DNA from: Brachybacterium equifaecis
GTDB taxonomy: Bacteria > Actinomycetota > Actinomycetes > Actinomycetales > Dermabacteraceae
Length of the DNA: 64,000 nt
Direction: 5' to 3'
Assembly: GCF_023509525.1 (NCBI RefSeq)
Contig: NZ_JAKNCJ010000008.1
Location: forward strand, 38,620 to 102,619
Of the stretch, positions 45,922 through 53,976 are shown one piece after another; the first letter of the stretch is position 1; every line of letters begins with the position of its first letter. The notes beneath the pieces were generated by a model. That model had not been told where the DNA came from and did not search any database. It was given only the letters and a program-made list of their open reading frames with translations. The position numbers and the translations under genes were made by a program.

Positions 45922-47426
45922 GCCGCAGAGAACCGCGCGGTGCGCCCGGGGATGTCCACGGAGTCCAGGTGCACCTGGATCACCGTGCCGACCTCCGCAT
46001 CGATCAGGATCCACGCGGTGACGGGCGGGTCGGTGAGCTGCACCTCGACCCGGGTCTGCGATGGTGTGCCGTTCTTCTTCCCGTCCTTGCCCGTCGGCGT
46101 CTTCCCCTCGCGCCGCTCGATCACGGCGGCGGAGAACGTCTCGCCGACGAGGGCCTCGAGCGCCGCCGTCTCCACGAGGCTGACGGCGTCGCGCTCGAGC
46201 GCCCCGCCGCGAGCGGCGGACTCCCGCATCAGCTCGGGCAGCAGCGGGAGAGCCTCTCGCAGATCGGCCGGAAGCTGCTCGCCGCGCACGTGCGCGAGGC
46301 AGGCGAGCAGCACGAAGCGGTCGACGAGGCGGCGGAGAGGCGCGGTGGTGTGCGCGTACGGAGCGGCGAGAGCGGCCTGCTCGTGGTCCTCAGGGATCTC
46401 CTCGGGGGTCGTGAACGCGGCGTAGGACGCGCCGCGGAACAGGGATGCGGCCTGGTTCAGCAGGGCCAGGTGCGCAGGGTCGCGCCAGTCGAGGGTGCGC
46501 AGGAACGCGCCATAGGTGAGACCGTCGGCCCAGGGGATCCCGAGCACCTCGGCCTGGCGGCGGAAGCGGGCGATGTTCGTGGCGTCGGCGGGCGGCATGG
46601 TGCGCAGCACCCCGGCGCCGCCCTCGAGCATGATCGTCGCGGCGGCCATTCCGGTCATCAGCGAGATCTGCGCGTTCGCATCCTCGATGGGGTGCAGCTC
46701 CCGCCAGCGCAGGCGCACGTGCTCGCCGTCGGCCTCGACCTCCTGCTCGGGAACGGTGAGGCTCGCGCCGCCGCGCTCGACCTCGAGGGCCGCGCGGAGG
46801 TCGCCGATCTCCTGGAGCAGCGCCATCATCGGATGGGGATCACCCGCATCGATCTGCGCCTGCACGCCGTCGTAGTCGAGCTTCTCGCCCGAGCGCACGA
46901 TCGCGCGGCGCAGATCCACCGCCGTCACCTCGCCCTTCGCGTCCAGATCGAGGATCCACACGAACGCGGGGGCCTCCTGGTCCGGGAGGAGGGACGCGGC
47001 GCCCTCGCTGATCACCGGGGGGTGCAGGGGGATCCGACGGTCCGGCAGGTACACGGTCGCCCCGCGGCGGCGCGCCTCCGCATCGAGCGCGGAGCCGAGC
47101 GGCACGAACAGGGGGACGTCAGCGATGGCGTAGTGGACCCGGTACCCCGCGCCGGTGCGCTCGAGGTGCATGGCCTGGTCGAGGTCCGTGGAGCTCTCGG
47201 GATCGAGGGTCACGAACGCGACGGCGGTGAGGTCCTCGTGATCGCGGGCGCGGTCGCGCCAGCTCGCTGCGGCCTCCTCGGCCTCGGCGAGGACGCCCGG
47301 CGGGAACTCGACGGCGAGCTCGGAGTCCTGCTGGGCCTTCGCGATCAGCGCATCGAGGCCCTCCTTGATCGTCGCCGCGGCGACCGATCCCTTCGGGGCG
47401 TGGAGCGAGACGGGACGCTGCGGCAC
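45918..47426 (-). CDS. RNB-domain ribonuclease (RNase II/R family)
   Basis: 502 residues. The RNB catalytic domain spans about 70-400 with the Mg-binding aspartates in DPESSTDLDQAM, then HYAIADVPLFV, YLPDRRIPLHPPVISEGAASLLP and YAHTTAPLRRLVDRF. It lacks the full set of cold-shock and S1 domains of RNase R, and a Lys/Gly-rich stretch sits near residue 440. It degrades RNA 3' to 5'. Start GTG 47426 with AGGAGG upstream. Divergent from the ABC ATPase. Confidence 0.92.
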   Translation of the reverse strand: MPQRPVSLHAPKGSVAAATIKEGLDALIAKAQQDSELAVEFPPGVLAEAEEAAASWRDRARDHEDLTAVAFVTLDPESSTDLDQAMHLERTGAGYRVHYAIADVPLFVPLGSALDAEARRRGATVYLPDRRIPLHPPVISEGAASLLPDQEAPAFVWILDLDAKGEVTAVDLRRAIVRSGEKLDYDGVQAQIDAGDPHPMMALLQEIGDLRAALEVERGGASLTVPEQEVEADGEHVRLRWRELHPIEDANAQISLMTGMAAATIMLEGGAGVLRTMPPADATNIARFRRQAEVLGIPWADGLTYGAFLRTLDWRDPAHLALLNQAASLFRGASYAAFTTPEEIPEDHEQAALAAPYAHTTAPLRRLVDRFVLLACLAHVRGEQLPADLREALPLLPELMRESAARGGALERDAVSLVETAALEALVGETFSAAVIERREGKTPTGKDGKKNGTPSQTRVEVQLTDPPVTAWILIDAEVGTVIQVHLDSVDIPGRTARFSAA

Positions 47427-47583
47427 GGGAGCCTCCTGGGTGGGGCTGGAATGCGGGCCGGCGTCGACGGGGCTTCCGCCCTCCGCCCGGCGCCCTGGGC
47501 CTGCTCAGTGTAGGCAGAGCGCGCCTGGGTGCCGGGTGCGCGCAGCGTGTGCGCGCCGCCAGGGTCCGGCGCGCTCCAGACGG

Positions 47584-47589
47584 TATCGT
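47584..47589 (+). promoter_or_regulatory. -10 element TATCGT of leaderless ABC ATPase gene
   Basis: TATCGT, seven bases, ATG 47597; no ribosome site. Confidence 0.5.
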
Positions 47590-47596
47590 CACAGGC

Positions 47597-48391
47597 ATGT
47601 CCTACGCTGCCGCTGAACTCACCGATGTCGTCGTCCGCCGCAGCGGGCGCAACCTGCTCGATTCCCTCTCGCTGCGCATCGGCGAGGGCGAGCGCTGGGT
47701 GGTGCTCGGCCCCAACGGCGCCGGCAAGTCCACGCTCGTGCGCCTGCTCGCAGCCCGCCTGCACCCGACGTCCGGCACGGTGGACATCCTCGAGCAGCGC
47801 CTCGGCCGCACCGACGTCTTCGAGCTGCGCCCCCTGATCGGCCTCGCGAGCCAGGAGCTCGCCGACTCGGTCCCGGCTCAGGAGACCGCGCTGAACGTCG
47901 TGGTCACCGCCGGGTACGGCGTCGTCGGCCGCTGGCGCGAGCAGTACGACGATCTGGACACCGACCGCGCCCGCACCCTGCTGCACGCCTTCGGCGTCGC
48001 GAATCTGGCCGACCGGCAGTTCGGCACCCTCTCCACGGGGGAGCGCAAGCGCGTGCTCTCGGCGCGCGCGCTCATGACCGATCCCGAACTGCTGCTGCTG
48101 GACGAGCCGGCTTCGGGACTGGACCTCGGGGGCCGCGAGGAGCTCGTGCGGAACCTCGCGCGGCTCGCGAAGGATCCCGCGACGCCGGTGACGATGCTCG
48201 TCACCCACCACGTCGAGGAGATCCCCCCGGGCTACACGCACGCCCTTCTGCTGCGCGGCGGGAAGGCCGTCGCGGCCGGGCCCCTCACCGAGACCCTCAC
48301 CTCGCAGAACCTCACGCGCACCTTCGGGCTGCCGCTCGTGGTCGAACAGCATGGAGAGCGCTTCACCGCGCGCTCCGTGCAGCTCTCCTGA
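47597..48391 (+). CDS. ABC transporter ATP-binding protein (ModF/PhrA-like single domain)
   Basis: 264 residues with a full ABC nucleotide-binding domain: Walker A GPNGAGKST (about 39-47), signature LSTGERKR, Walker B LLLLDEPASGLD and H-loop VTHHVEEIP. The layout is close to iron/molybdate-type ATPases annotated YlmA-like. No permease gene is adjacent, so its partner is unknown, or it may act as a soluble ABC protein. Followed closely by a TrmH-type methylase. Confidence 0.9.
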   Translation: MSYAAAELTDVVVRRSGRNLLDSLSLRIGEGERWVVLGPNGAGKSTLVRLLAARLHPTSGTVDILEQRLGRTDVFELRPLIGLASQELADSVPAQETALNVVVTAGYGVVGRWREQYDDLDTDRARTLLHAFGVANLADRQFGTLSTGERKRVLSARALMTDPELLLLDEPASGLDLGGREELVRNLARLAKDPATPVTMLVTHHVEEIPPGYTHALLLRGGKAVAAGPLTETLTSQNLTRTFGLPLVVEQHGERFTARSVQLS

Positions 48392-48399
48392 CCCCGGCG

Positions 48400-49299
48400 A
48401 TGGTTCCGGCGGAGCAGATGAGGGAGGAGCATGCGCAGATCATCCGGATCGAGGATCTGAGCGAATCCCGGCTGGACGACTATCTGCGCATGACCGACGT
48501 GCGCCTGCGCTCGAGCATGGAGGTGGAGCGCGGGCTGTTCATGGCCGAGAGCTTCAACGTCATCAAGCGTGCGATGGCCTCGGGTGCACAGCCGCGATCC
48601 TTCCTCATGAGCGAGACGTGGATCGAGCGCTTCGCGCCGCTGTTCACCCGGTTCCCTGACGTGCCCGTATTCGTGGGCGAGGAGAGCCTGCTGGAGGAGC
48701 TCACCGGATTCCACCTGCACCGCGGGGCCCTCGCCGCCATGCAGCGCCCGCAGCTGCCGAGCATCGCCGAGGTGCTGCAGGGTGCGCGCACGGTCGCGAT
48801 CCTCGAGGACATCGTGGACCACACGAACGTGGGCGCCATGTTCCGCTCGGCCGCGGCTCTCGACGTGGACGCCGTGCTCGTGACCCCCAGCTGCGCGGAT
48901 CCGCTGTATCGGCGCTCGATCCGGGTCTCGATGGGCACGGTGTTCCAGGTGCCGTGGACGCGCCTCGAATCCTGGCCGCACGGCGAGGACGGCATCGCGC
49001 AGCTCCACGCGGCCGGCTTCGACGTACTCGCCCTCGCGCTCAGCGACTCGGCGGTGGCGCTGGATCAGGTCGATCTCAGGGCGGACCGCAAGGTCGCGCT
49101 CGTGCTCGGCTCCGAGGGGCACGGACTGAAGCCCGCGACCCTGCGGGCGGTCGACCAGCACGTCATCATCCCGATGAGCGGAGCGGTCGACTCGCTGAAC
49201 GTCGCCGCGGCGAGCGCCGTCGTGTTCTGGCAGCGGCGGGCGATGGCGGGGGAGCGACCGGCCGCCGGATCAGCTCAGTCGGCCGAGAAGCACGCGTGA
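48400..49299 (+). CDS. TrmH/SpoU-family RNA 2'-O-methyltransferase
   Basis: 299 residues. The N-terminal substrate-binding domain (about 1-110) is followed by the SPOUT domain with DHTNVGAMFRSAAAL (motif 1), LVLGSEGHGL (motif 2) and IPMSGAVDSLNVAAASAV (motif 3, the knotted SAM site). The exact RNA target, rRNA or tRNA, cannot be read from the sequence. ATG 48400 is used; in-frame ATG 48418 is an alternative. Its stop overlaps the VOC gene start as GTGA. Confidence 0.93.
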   Translation: MVPAEQMREEHAQIIRIEDLSESRLDDYLRMTDVRLRSSMEVERGLFMAESFNVIKRAMASGAQPRSFLMSETWIERFAPLFTRFPDVPVFVGEESLLEELTGFHLHRGALAAMQRPQLPSIAEVLQGARTVAILEDIVDHTNVGAMFRSAAALDVDAVLVTPSCADPLYRRSIRVSMGTVFQVPWTRLESWPHGEDGIAQLHAAGFDVLALALSDSAVALDQVDLRADRKVALVLGSEGHGLKPATLRAVDQHVIIPMSGAVDSLNVAAASAVVFWQRRAMAGERPAAGSAQSAEKHA

Positions 49300-49754
49300 G
49301 CGACATGCTTGAGCCGGCCCTGGTGCCGGAGCTCCTGGTCGCCGATCTCGAGGAGAGCCTCGCGTTCTGGGTCGGCATCGCCGGGTTCTCCATTTCGTAC
49401 GACCGGCCCGAGGAGCGCTTTGCGTACCTCGCGCTCGGCAGCGCGCACCTGATGCTCGAGCAGGAGGGCGTGGGCCGCAACTGGATCACCGGCCCGCTCG
49501 AGAGGCCGCTCGGCCGCGGGATCAATCTCCAGATCTCCGTCTTCGAAGCCCAGCTCGAGACGATCCTCGCTGGTCTGGGTTCCGCGGGCCGGACCCTGTT
49601 CATGGAGCCGGAGACGCGCTGGTACCGGGTCGGCGAGCAGGACGAGGCCGGGGTGCGGCAGTTCCTGGTCACGGATCCCGACGGGTATCTGGTGCGGTTC
49701 CAGGCGTTGGGTGGGGCGGCGGTCAGTGGCCTGAGTGGGAAGGTTGGCGTATGA
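49296..49754 (+). CDS. VOC-family (glyoxalase/bleomycin-resistance-like) protein
   Basis: 152 residues of the vicinal oxygen chelate fold, containing two beta-alpha-beta-beta-beta units. The first begins LVPELLVADLEESLAFW and has FAYLALGSAHLMLEQ; the second has VFEAQLETILAGL and ends FLVTDPDGYLVRFQALG. Similar to bleomycin-resistance proteins annotated in many actinobacteria; it could bind a drug or be an enzyme. Translationally coupled to the methylase gene upstream. Confidence 0.85.
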   Translation: MSDMLEPALVPELLVADLEESLAFWVGIAGFSISYDRPEERFAYLALGSAHLMLEQEGVGRNWITGPLERPLGRGINLQISVFEAQLETILAGLGSAGRTLFMEPETRWYRVGEQDEAGVRQFLVTDPDGYLVRFQALGGAAVSGLSGKVGV

Positions 49755-49773
49755 AGGATGGGAAGATCCGAGC

Positions 49774-50253
49774 ATGACTCGTACGCACTCTCAGCCTCAC
49801 GCAGTCCTCCGTCGCGCAAGCGTCGACGACGCCGACGCGATCACAGATGTGTTCCTGGCTTCCCGAGCAGCCGCCATGCCGTACCTGCCCCACCAGTACG
49901 ACGATGACCAGACCCGCTGGTGGGTCACGCATGTCGTCATGCCCGAGTGCGAGGTCTGGGTCGCGGAGGAACCCGGTCGGTCGGAGCTTCACGGGTTCGC
50001 AGCCGTCAAGGACGATGTGCTCGAGCACCTCTATGTGGCCCCGGAGCAGCGGCGGCGCGGAGTCGGCAGCCTGCTGCTCGAGCAGGCACGTCGGGTGAGT
50101 CCCGACCGGCTGACCCTGCGGGTCTTCACGCGGAACACCGATGCGCGCGCCTTCTATGAGCGGCGCGGCTTCCAACTTCTGGACGAGAACGACGGAACCC
50201 GCAACGAAGAGAACGAGCCGGACATGACGTACCGGTGGACCCCACCCCGCTGA
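49774..50253 (+). CDS. GNAT-family N-acetyltransferase
   Basis: 159 residues. The acetyl-CoA motif is RRRGVGSLLLEQA (Q/RxxGxG) at about 92-104, preceded by LEHLYVAPEQ and followed by NTDARAFYERRGF. Substrate unknown. A ribosome-site-like GGAAGAT precedes ATG 49774. Base composition here and downstream is a little lower in GC than in the core part of the window. Confidence 0.88.
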   Translation: MTRTHSQPHAVLRRASVDDADAITDVFLASRAAAMPYLPHQYDDDQTRWWVTHVVMPECEVWVAEEPGRSELHGFAAVKDDVLEHLYVAPEQRRRGVGSLLLEQARRVSPDRLTLRVFTRNTDARAFYERRGFQLLDENDGTRNEENEPDMTYRWTPPR

Positions 50254-50431
50254 CGAGGCCGGCAGCCATCGGTCGGCGGCGCGGTGCGAGCGCGGCATGG
50301 GAGCGGTGTGTCGCCCCGGGTCTCCTAGAGGCTCGCACGTGACGCGTCGGCGTCGGGTCTGCTGCACCGACCGGGGACGTTAGTCGACCTTTCAGCAGCA
50401 GTTCCCGCATGTTCTCGGGACACGTCGACGA

Positions 50432-50437
50432 TAGGCT
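50432..50437 (+). promoter_or_regulatory. -10 element TAGGCT of leaderless kinase gene
   Basis: TAGGCT, seven bases, ATG 50445. Confidence 0.5.
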
Positions 50438-50444
50438 CCAGGTC

Positions 50445-50915
50445 ATGGCTCGTGTCGTGTTCATGTGTGGTCCGGCTGGCTCGGGCAAGTCGACGGTGGC
50501 CCGCTCACTGGAAGCGGGTGGATTCGCCCGGCTGTCCTTTGACCAGGAAGCGTGGAACCGCGGCCTCAGGTCGATGCCCCTGCCGTCGCCCGAGCACGCG
50601 GCGATCGAGACGCTCCTGCGCCAGCGGCTGGTGGACCTCGTGAACCAAGGGCGAGATGTCGTGCTCGACTTCTCGTTCTGGTCGAGGCGCATGCGGCACG
50701 ACTGGCGGGCTCTGCTCGAACCTGCGGGTGTCGTGCCCGAGACGATCTATCTGGCCACGGACCGGGCGACGTGCCTTGAGCGAGTGGAGGCGCGGACGCT
50801 GGGACACTGCGACGACTTCACCCTCAGCCCCGAGCTCGCCGCCGCCTACTTCGACGGTTTCCAGGCGCCCACCGAGGATGAGGGGCCACTGACCGTGATT
50901 CCCGAATCCGCGTGA
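50445..50915 (+). CDS. P-loop kinase-like AAA protein
   Basis: 156 residues. The P-loop is FMCGPAGSGKST (about 6-17), followed by FDQEAW, and a Walker-B-like DVVLDFSFWSRRMR. The fold resembles gluconate kinase and chloramphenicol phosphotransferase-like proteins that use ATP to phosphorylate small molecules. The lid Arg in SRRMR is plausible. Substrate unknown. ATG 50445 is preferred over ATG 50409 because of the leaderless -10. Confidence 0.82.
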   Translation: MARVVFMCGPAGSGKSTVARSLEAGGFARLSFDQEAWNRGLRSMPLPSPEHAAIETLLRQRLVDLVNQGRDVVLDFSFWSRRMRHDWRALLEPAGVVPETIYLATDRATCLERVEARTLGHCDDFTLSPELAAAYFDGFQAPTEDEGPLTVIPESA

Positions 50916-51105
50916 GGTTCTCACCTCCTCTCATGACCGTCCCGCCGTCAGCGGCCTGAGCGGTCGTGGGACCGATGGCGGCCGACCCCGCTGGTTCAGC
51001 GATCGCGGGCGAGTGCTTGTGCGGCTGACGGCTCGCACCTCGGTCGAGGTGAGCGTCCGTTAGCAGCTGAGTCGTGGGGGCGGCGAGCACCCAGACGAAG
51101 CCTGA

Positions 51106-51297
51106 GTCCGATCGAGGGATCGGGTCGTCGCCAAGTCGTTCGATCAATGTGTCCGGTCAGTACATCTTGTGGCCGCGAGCATTGGGGACCTGGACATCGT
51201 CCGACTCCTGGCCGAGGCCCGGGACGGCCTGACCGAGGCCGGGCGCGAGATCGTGCGCGCAGCGACGGCGCGATGCCTCGACCAGTCCTCCGCCTGA
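51106..51297 (+). pseudogene. gene fragment, possibly ankyrin-like C-terminus
   Basis: An open stretch without a start codon that reads ...VHLVAASIGDLDIVRLLAEA and ends at TGA 51295-51297. The segment recalls the closing repeat of an ankyrin protein (AA..GDLDIVRLL). It is preceded by stop codons. The remaining gap 50916-51475 holds nothing else I can support; it looks like decayed sequence. Confidence 0.25.
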
Positions 51298-51475
51298 GCG
51301 CGTTCGAGGGCCGTCTTCCCGAGAGGAGCGGCCCCGAGAGCTCCGCCGCATGACCCTGGATGGAGAAAATCCCCCAAGTGCGCATCGTGGAGAGGCGTGG
51401 GGGATGTCGTGAGACGAGGATAGCGCGGGATTGTGCAAGGCAGGGTCCAGCGCATTCGCCGTGCCCACGGCGAGC

Positions 51476-52108
51476 TCAGTCGCTGGTGACCCGCCCGAAG
51501 CCCCGCAGCACGGCGCGCTCATCGTCCTCGGCGGGATCGGCCACGTCGGGATGCAGAGCGTCGACGGTGTGTCGTGCGAGGGTAAGCGCGGCCGGCGCAA
51601 GCGCGGGCTCGCCGAGGGGCAGGTCGAGATCCAGGTGATGCACGGTGAGCTCGACGGCCCACGTGGCCAGGAAGTCACCGGTCGCGATGACGTGGCCTTG
51701 GAAGGCGAGGGCGCCCTCGTCGATGCGCGCGGCAGTGCCGCGCACCCCGCGCCCGACCATGCTCAGGTGCTCCATTGCGTTCTGAGGCCGGGAGTAGGCG
51801 CTCGCGGTGCGGCGCGTCCAGAGGATCCCGGGGACGGGATCCTCCTCAGCGCCGTCCTCCCACGTGCTCCAGTAGCTCGCGGCGTCGACCGTGGGCATCT
51901 CATCCGTGGTGGCGGACATGCCTGCGAGCATCTCCTCGAGCCCCACCCGCACGTGGACGAGGCAGTCCACGCGTGCCCACCCGTGCGCGCGGCTCGGGGC
52001 CAGCAGAGCGAGGTCGTCTAGAGATGCGGCGACTCTCTCGAAAGCGTCGAGGGCGGCCAGGAGCGCGCCGCGCCCCTTGTCGAGGGGGATGCTCAGCGCT
52101 GCAGTTAT
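51476..52108 (-). CDS. MDMPI/DinB-like protein with an ATA start or lost start codon
   Basis: Protein of the mycothiol-dependent maleylpyruvate isomerase / DinB-like superfamily, about 210 residues if read from ATA 52108. Three metal-ligand histidines are present: in CLVHVRVGL, in QNAMEHLSM and in VELTVHHLDL. The reading frame is coding-like right up to an ATA preceded by AGGAT at good spacing, giving (M)TAALSIPLDKGRG. There is no ATG, GTG or TTG in frame until GTG 51970, which would cut off the N-terminal helix and the first part of the fold. Family knowledge suggests a thiol-cofactor or transferase role. It lies 10 bp after the thioesterase gene. Confidence 0.7.
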   Translation of the reverse strand: MTAALSIPLDKGRGALLAALDAFERVAASLDDLALLAPSRAHGWARVDCLVHVRVGLEEMLAGMSATTDEMPTVDAASYWSTWEDGAEEDPVPGILWTRRTASAYSRPQNAMEHLSMVGRGVRGTAARIDEGALAFQGHVIATGDFLATWAVELTVHHLDLDLPLGEPALAPAALTLARHTVDALHPDVADPAEDDERAVLRGFGRVTSD

Positions 52109-52118
52109 GGCGTGATCC

Positions 52119-52481
52119 TCAGGACTCCGTGACCGTGAACGTCGCGACCCCGTGGGCGATGGGGGTGCCGTCCTGGTCGGCGACGTCGCCCTCGAGTAGC
52201 ACGAGCTTCCCGCCGCGCTTGCGCACCTCGGCGGTCGCAGTCAGCGTGTCGCCAGGTGTGCCGGGGTTCAGGTAGGTGACGGTCAGCTGGACGGTCGCGA
52301 CCTGCTGCCCCTCTTCCAGGCCCTCGCGCACCGCATCGCCCATGGCCGCGTCCAGCAGCGTCGCGATGAGGCCGCCCTGCACGCCGCCCGCGGCATTGGC
52401 GTGGCGCTCATCGGTGCGGACGGTGGGATCGCCGGAGGTATCGATGCCGACGTGCTCGAGGAAGGGGTTCGCGGTGCTCAT
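52119..52481 (-). CDS. PaaI-like hotdog thioesterase
   Basis: 120 residues from ATG 52481. The hotdog-fold signature is HANAAGGVQGGLIATLLDAAMG (His, Gly-Gly and the catalytic Asp region), followed by TVQLTVTYLNPGTPGDTLTATAEV. Expected to hydrolyse an aryl- or acyl-CoA thioester; the substrate is not evident. A longer start at 52511 is possible but adds unconserved residues. Probably co-transcribed with the MDMPI-like gene downstream. Confidence 0.88.
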   Translation of the reverse strand: MSTANPFLEHVGIDTSGDPTVRTDERHANAAGGVQGGLIATLLDAAMGDAVREGLEEGQQVATVQLTVTYLNPGTPGDTLTATAEVRKRGGKLVLLEGDVADQDGTPIAHGVATFTVTES

Positions 52482-52527
52482 GGCCTCGAGGATGCCAGAT
52501 CGCAGCGCCACCCGGCGGTCACCATCC

Positions 52528-53229
52528 TCAGACCAGCCGCCGCCTGCTCAGGTGCAGCCCCGCATAGCGGGCGGCCATCTTCCCCTCGTGCACGCTCAGC
52601 ACCACGGTGGGGGACATCCAACCCTGCGAGGCCTTGTGCAGCAGGCGGTCCTCGCCGAGGGTGATCGCGGCGTGCGCGGCCTGCCCATCGGCCGTGCGCC
52701 AGACGAGCACCGTGCCGATCTCCTGGTCAGCGGCAGCGCCGCGGACCGGCTCGGTGGCGCCGACGAGCCACCGCTCGAACGGCTCGATCTGCATCCACTC
52801 GGCCTCGGCGCCCGCAACGCCCGCCGCAGCCATGACCGCGCCGAAGCAGTTTGGCCCGCTGGTCTCCGGGAATGTGCCGGCGATTCCGCGCGCCCCGGGC
52901 AGACGCTCGCCGATCCGCGTCCAGCTCTCCGCTGAGATCTCTCGATGCCGGCTCGGGGCGCGCCTCCGCTCGACGCGCCGCACGGTCTGCTCGAGATCCC
53001 GGGCGGGATCGGCCGTCGGCCAGCGGTGCGGGGCCGGCTGCTGGGCGCGCACCGCCGTCGGGAGCTCGCGCGCCTGCGCCCGGTCGAGGAGGACGATCCG
53101 CTGCTCGGGCGGGCAGAAGTAGAGCTCGAAGGAATCGCGCAGCTCAGCGGTCACTCGCGCGCGCTCGCCGGCCCATCCGCTGCTCTCCGCGATGTCCGCG
53201 GGGACGCGGAAGGGCTGCGTGGCCGGCAT
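52528..53229 (-). CDS. NlpC/P60-like cysteine-peptidase fold protein, start uncertain
   Basis: 233 residues from ATG 53229. The C-terminal half carries a papain-like arrangement: Cys in GPNCFGAVMAAAG, His in AAHAAITLGED and a later polar residue near LHKASQGW, as in NlpC/P60 and related amidases. No signal peptide. The frame stays strongly GC3-biased for about 25 codons upstream of ATG 53229 (..REVLGIPVGRDRLERWRDW) without any ATG or GTG, so the true N-terminus is either missing or begins at a rare codon such as ACG. Function uncertain. Confidence 0.55.
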   Translation of the reverse strand: MPATQPFRVPADIAESSGWAGERARVTAELRDSFELYFCPPEQRIVLLDRAQARELPTAVRAQQPAPHRWPTADPARDLEQTVRRVERRRAPSRHREISAESWTRIGERLPGARGIAGTFPETSGPNCFGAVMAAAGVAGAEAEWMQIEPFERWLVGATEPVRGAAADQEIGTVLVWRTADGQAAHAAITLGEDRLLHKASQGWMSPTVVLSVHEGKMAARYAGLHLSRRRLV

Positions 53230-53361
53230 CAGCCAGTCGCGCCAGCGCTCGAGACGATCACGGCCGACGGGGATGCCGAGGACCTCGCGGGGGCTCGTGG
53301 CTGTCGCTCGTCTCGTCGGCCTTTCGACGCGCCTCCGGCGAGCCAGCGCCCTGCTCCGCCA

Positions 53362-53931
53362 TCAGAGCGCCGCGAGGAAAGCGCGCACGCGCTCGAGGAG
53401 CAGTACCGCCGCCTCGGGGTCATAGGCGGGGAGGGAGGAGTCGGCGAACAGGTGCTGATCGCCGGGGTAGAGGAACAGCTCGGCGCGCGGGGCGGAAGCG
53501 GCGAGGGCCTCGGCGTACTCGAGGTCCTCGGCGAAGAACTCATCGCCGCTCTTCCCATGGATCTGCACGGGGACGGCATCCGGCCACTGCTCCCCGTACT
53601 CCGACACCGGCAGGCACGAGTACATGAGCAGGGCGCCCGCAGCGTCGGCCCGCGTCTGCGCGAGCTCCTGAGCGATGGTGACGCCGAAGGAGAACCCGGC
53701 GAAGACCGTGGGCCCGCTCAGCTCGGCGGCAGCGGCGAGGCCCCGCTCGCGCAGCACGTCGAAGCCCGTCTCGGTGGCGAAGGCGAAGCCGTCCTCGATG
53801 CTGGAGAAGGTGCGGCCCTCGAACAGATCGGGGACCACCACGGTGTGGCCGTCCTGGCGCAGCTCGTCGGCGAAGCTGCGGACGCCGTCCGTCAGCCCCT
53901 GGATGTGGTGGATCAGCAGGATCTGGGCCAT
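53362..53931 (-). CDS. dienelactone hydrolase family protein
   Basis: 189-residue alpha/beta hydrolase of the DLH type. The nucleophile elbow reads AGFSFGV, so Ser replaces the Cys of classical dienelactone hydrolase. The acid is in GKSGDEFF and the His in YPGDQHLFADSS, in the usual order. Begins AQILLIHHIQGLTDG. Start ATG 53931 with GAGGAGGA upstream. Cytoplasmic; substrate unknown. Confidence 0.9.
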   Translation of the reverse strand: MAQILLIHHIQGLTDGVRSFADELRQDGHTVVVPDLFEGRTFSSIEDGFAFATETGFDVLRERGLAAAAELSGPTVFAGFSFGVTIAQELAQTRADAAGALLMYSCLPVSEYGEQWPDAVPVQIHGKSGDEFFAEDLEYAEALAASAPRAELFLYPGDQHLFADSSLPAYDPEAAVLLLERVRAFLAAL

Positions 53932-53976
53932 GGCGTCCTCCTCGGGATTCTCCGCGGTCGCGGAATTGCCCTGAGG

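Noticed and set aside
51260..51340. Ankyrin-like words (GKTALERAQ) on the minus strand opposite the plus-strand fragment
   Set aside because: Both strands cannot encode real repeats here; the match is short and the frame is broken, so I kept only the plus-strand fragment at low confidence.
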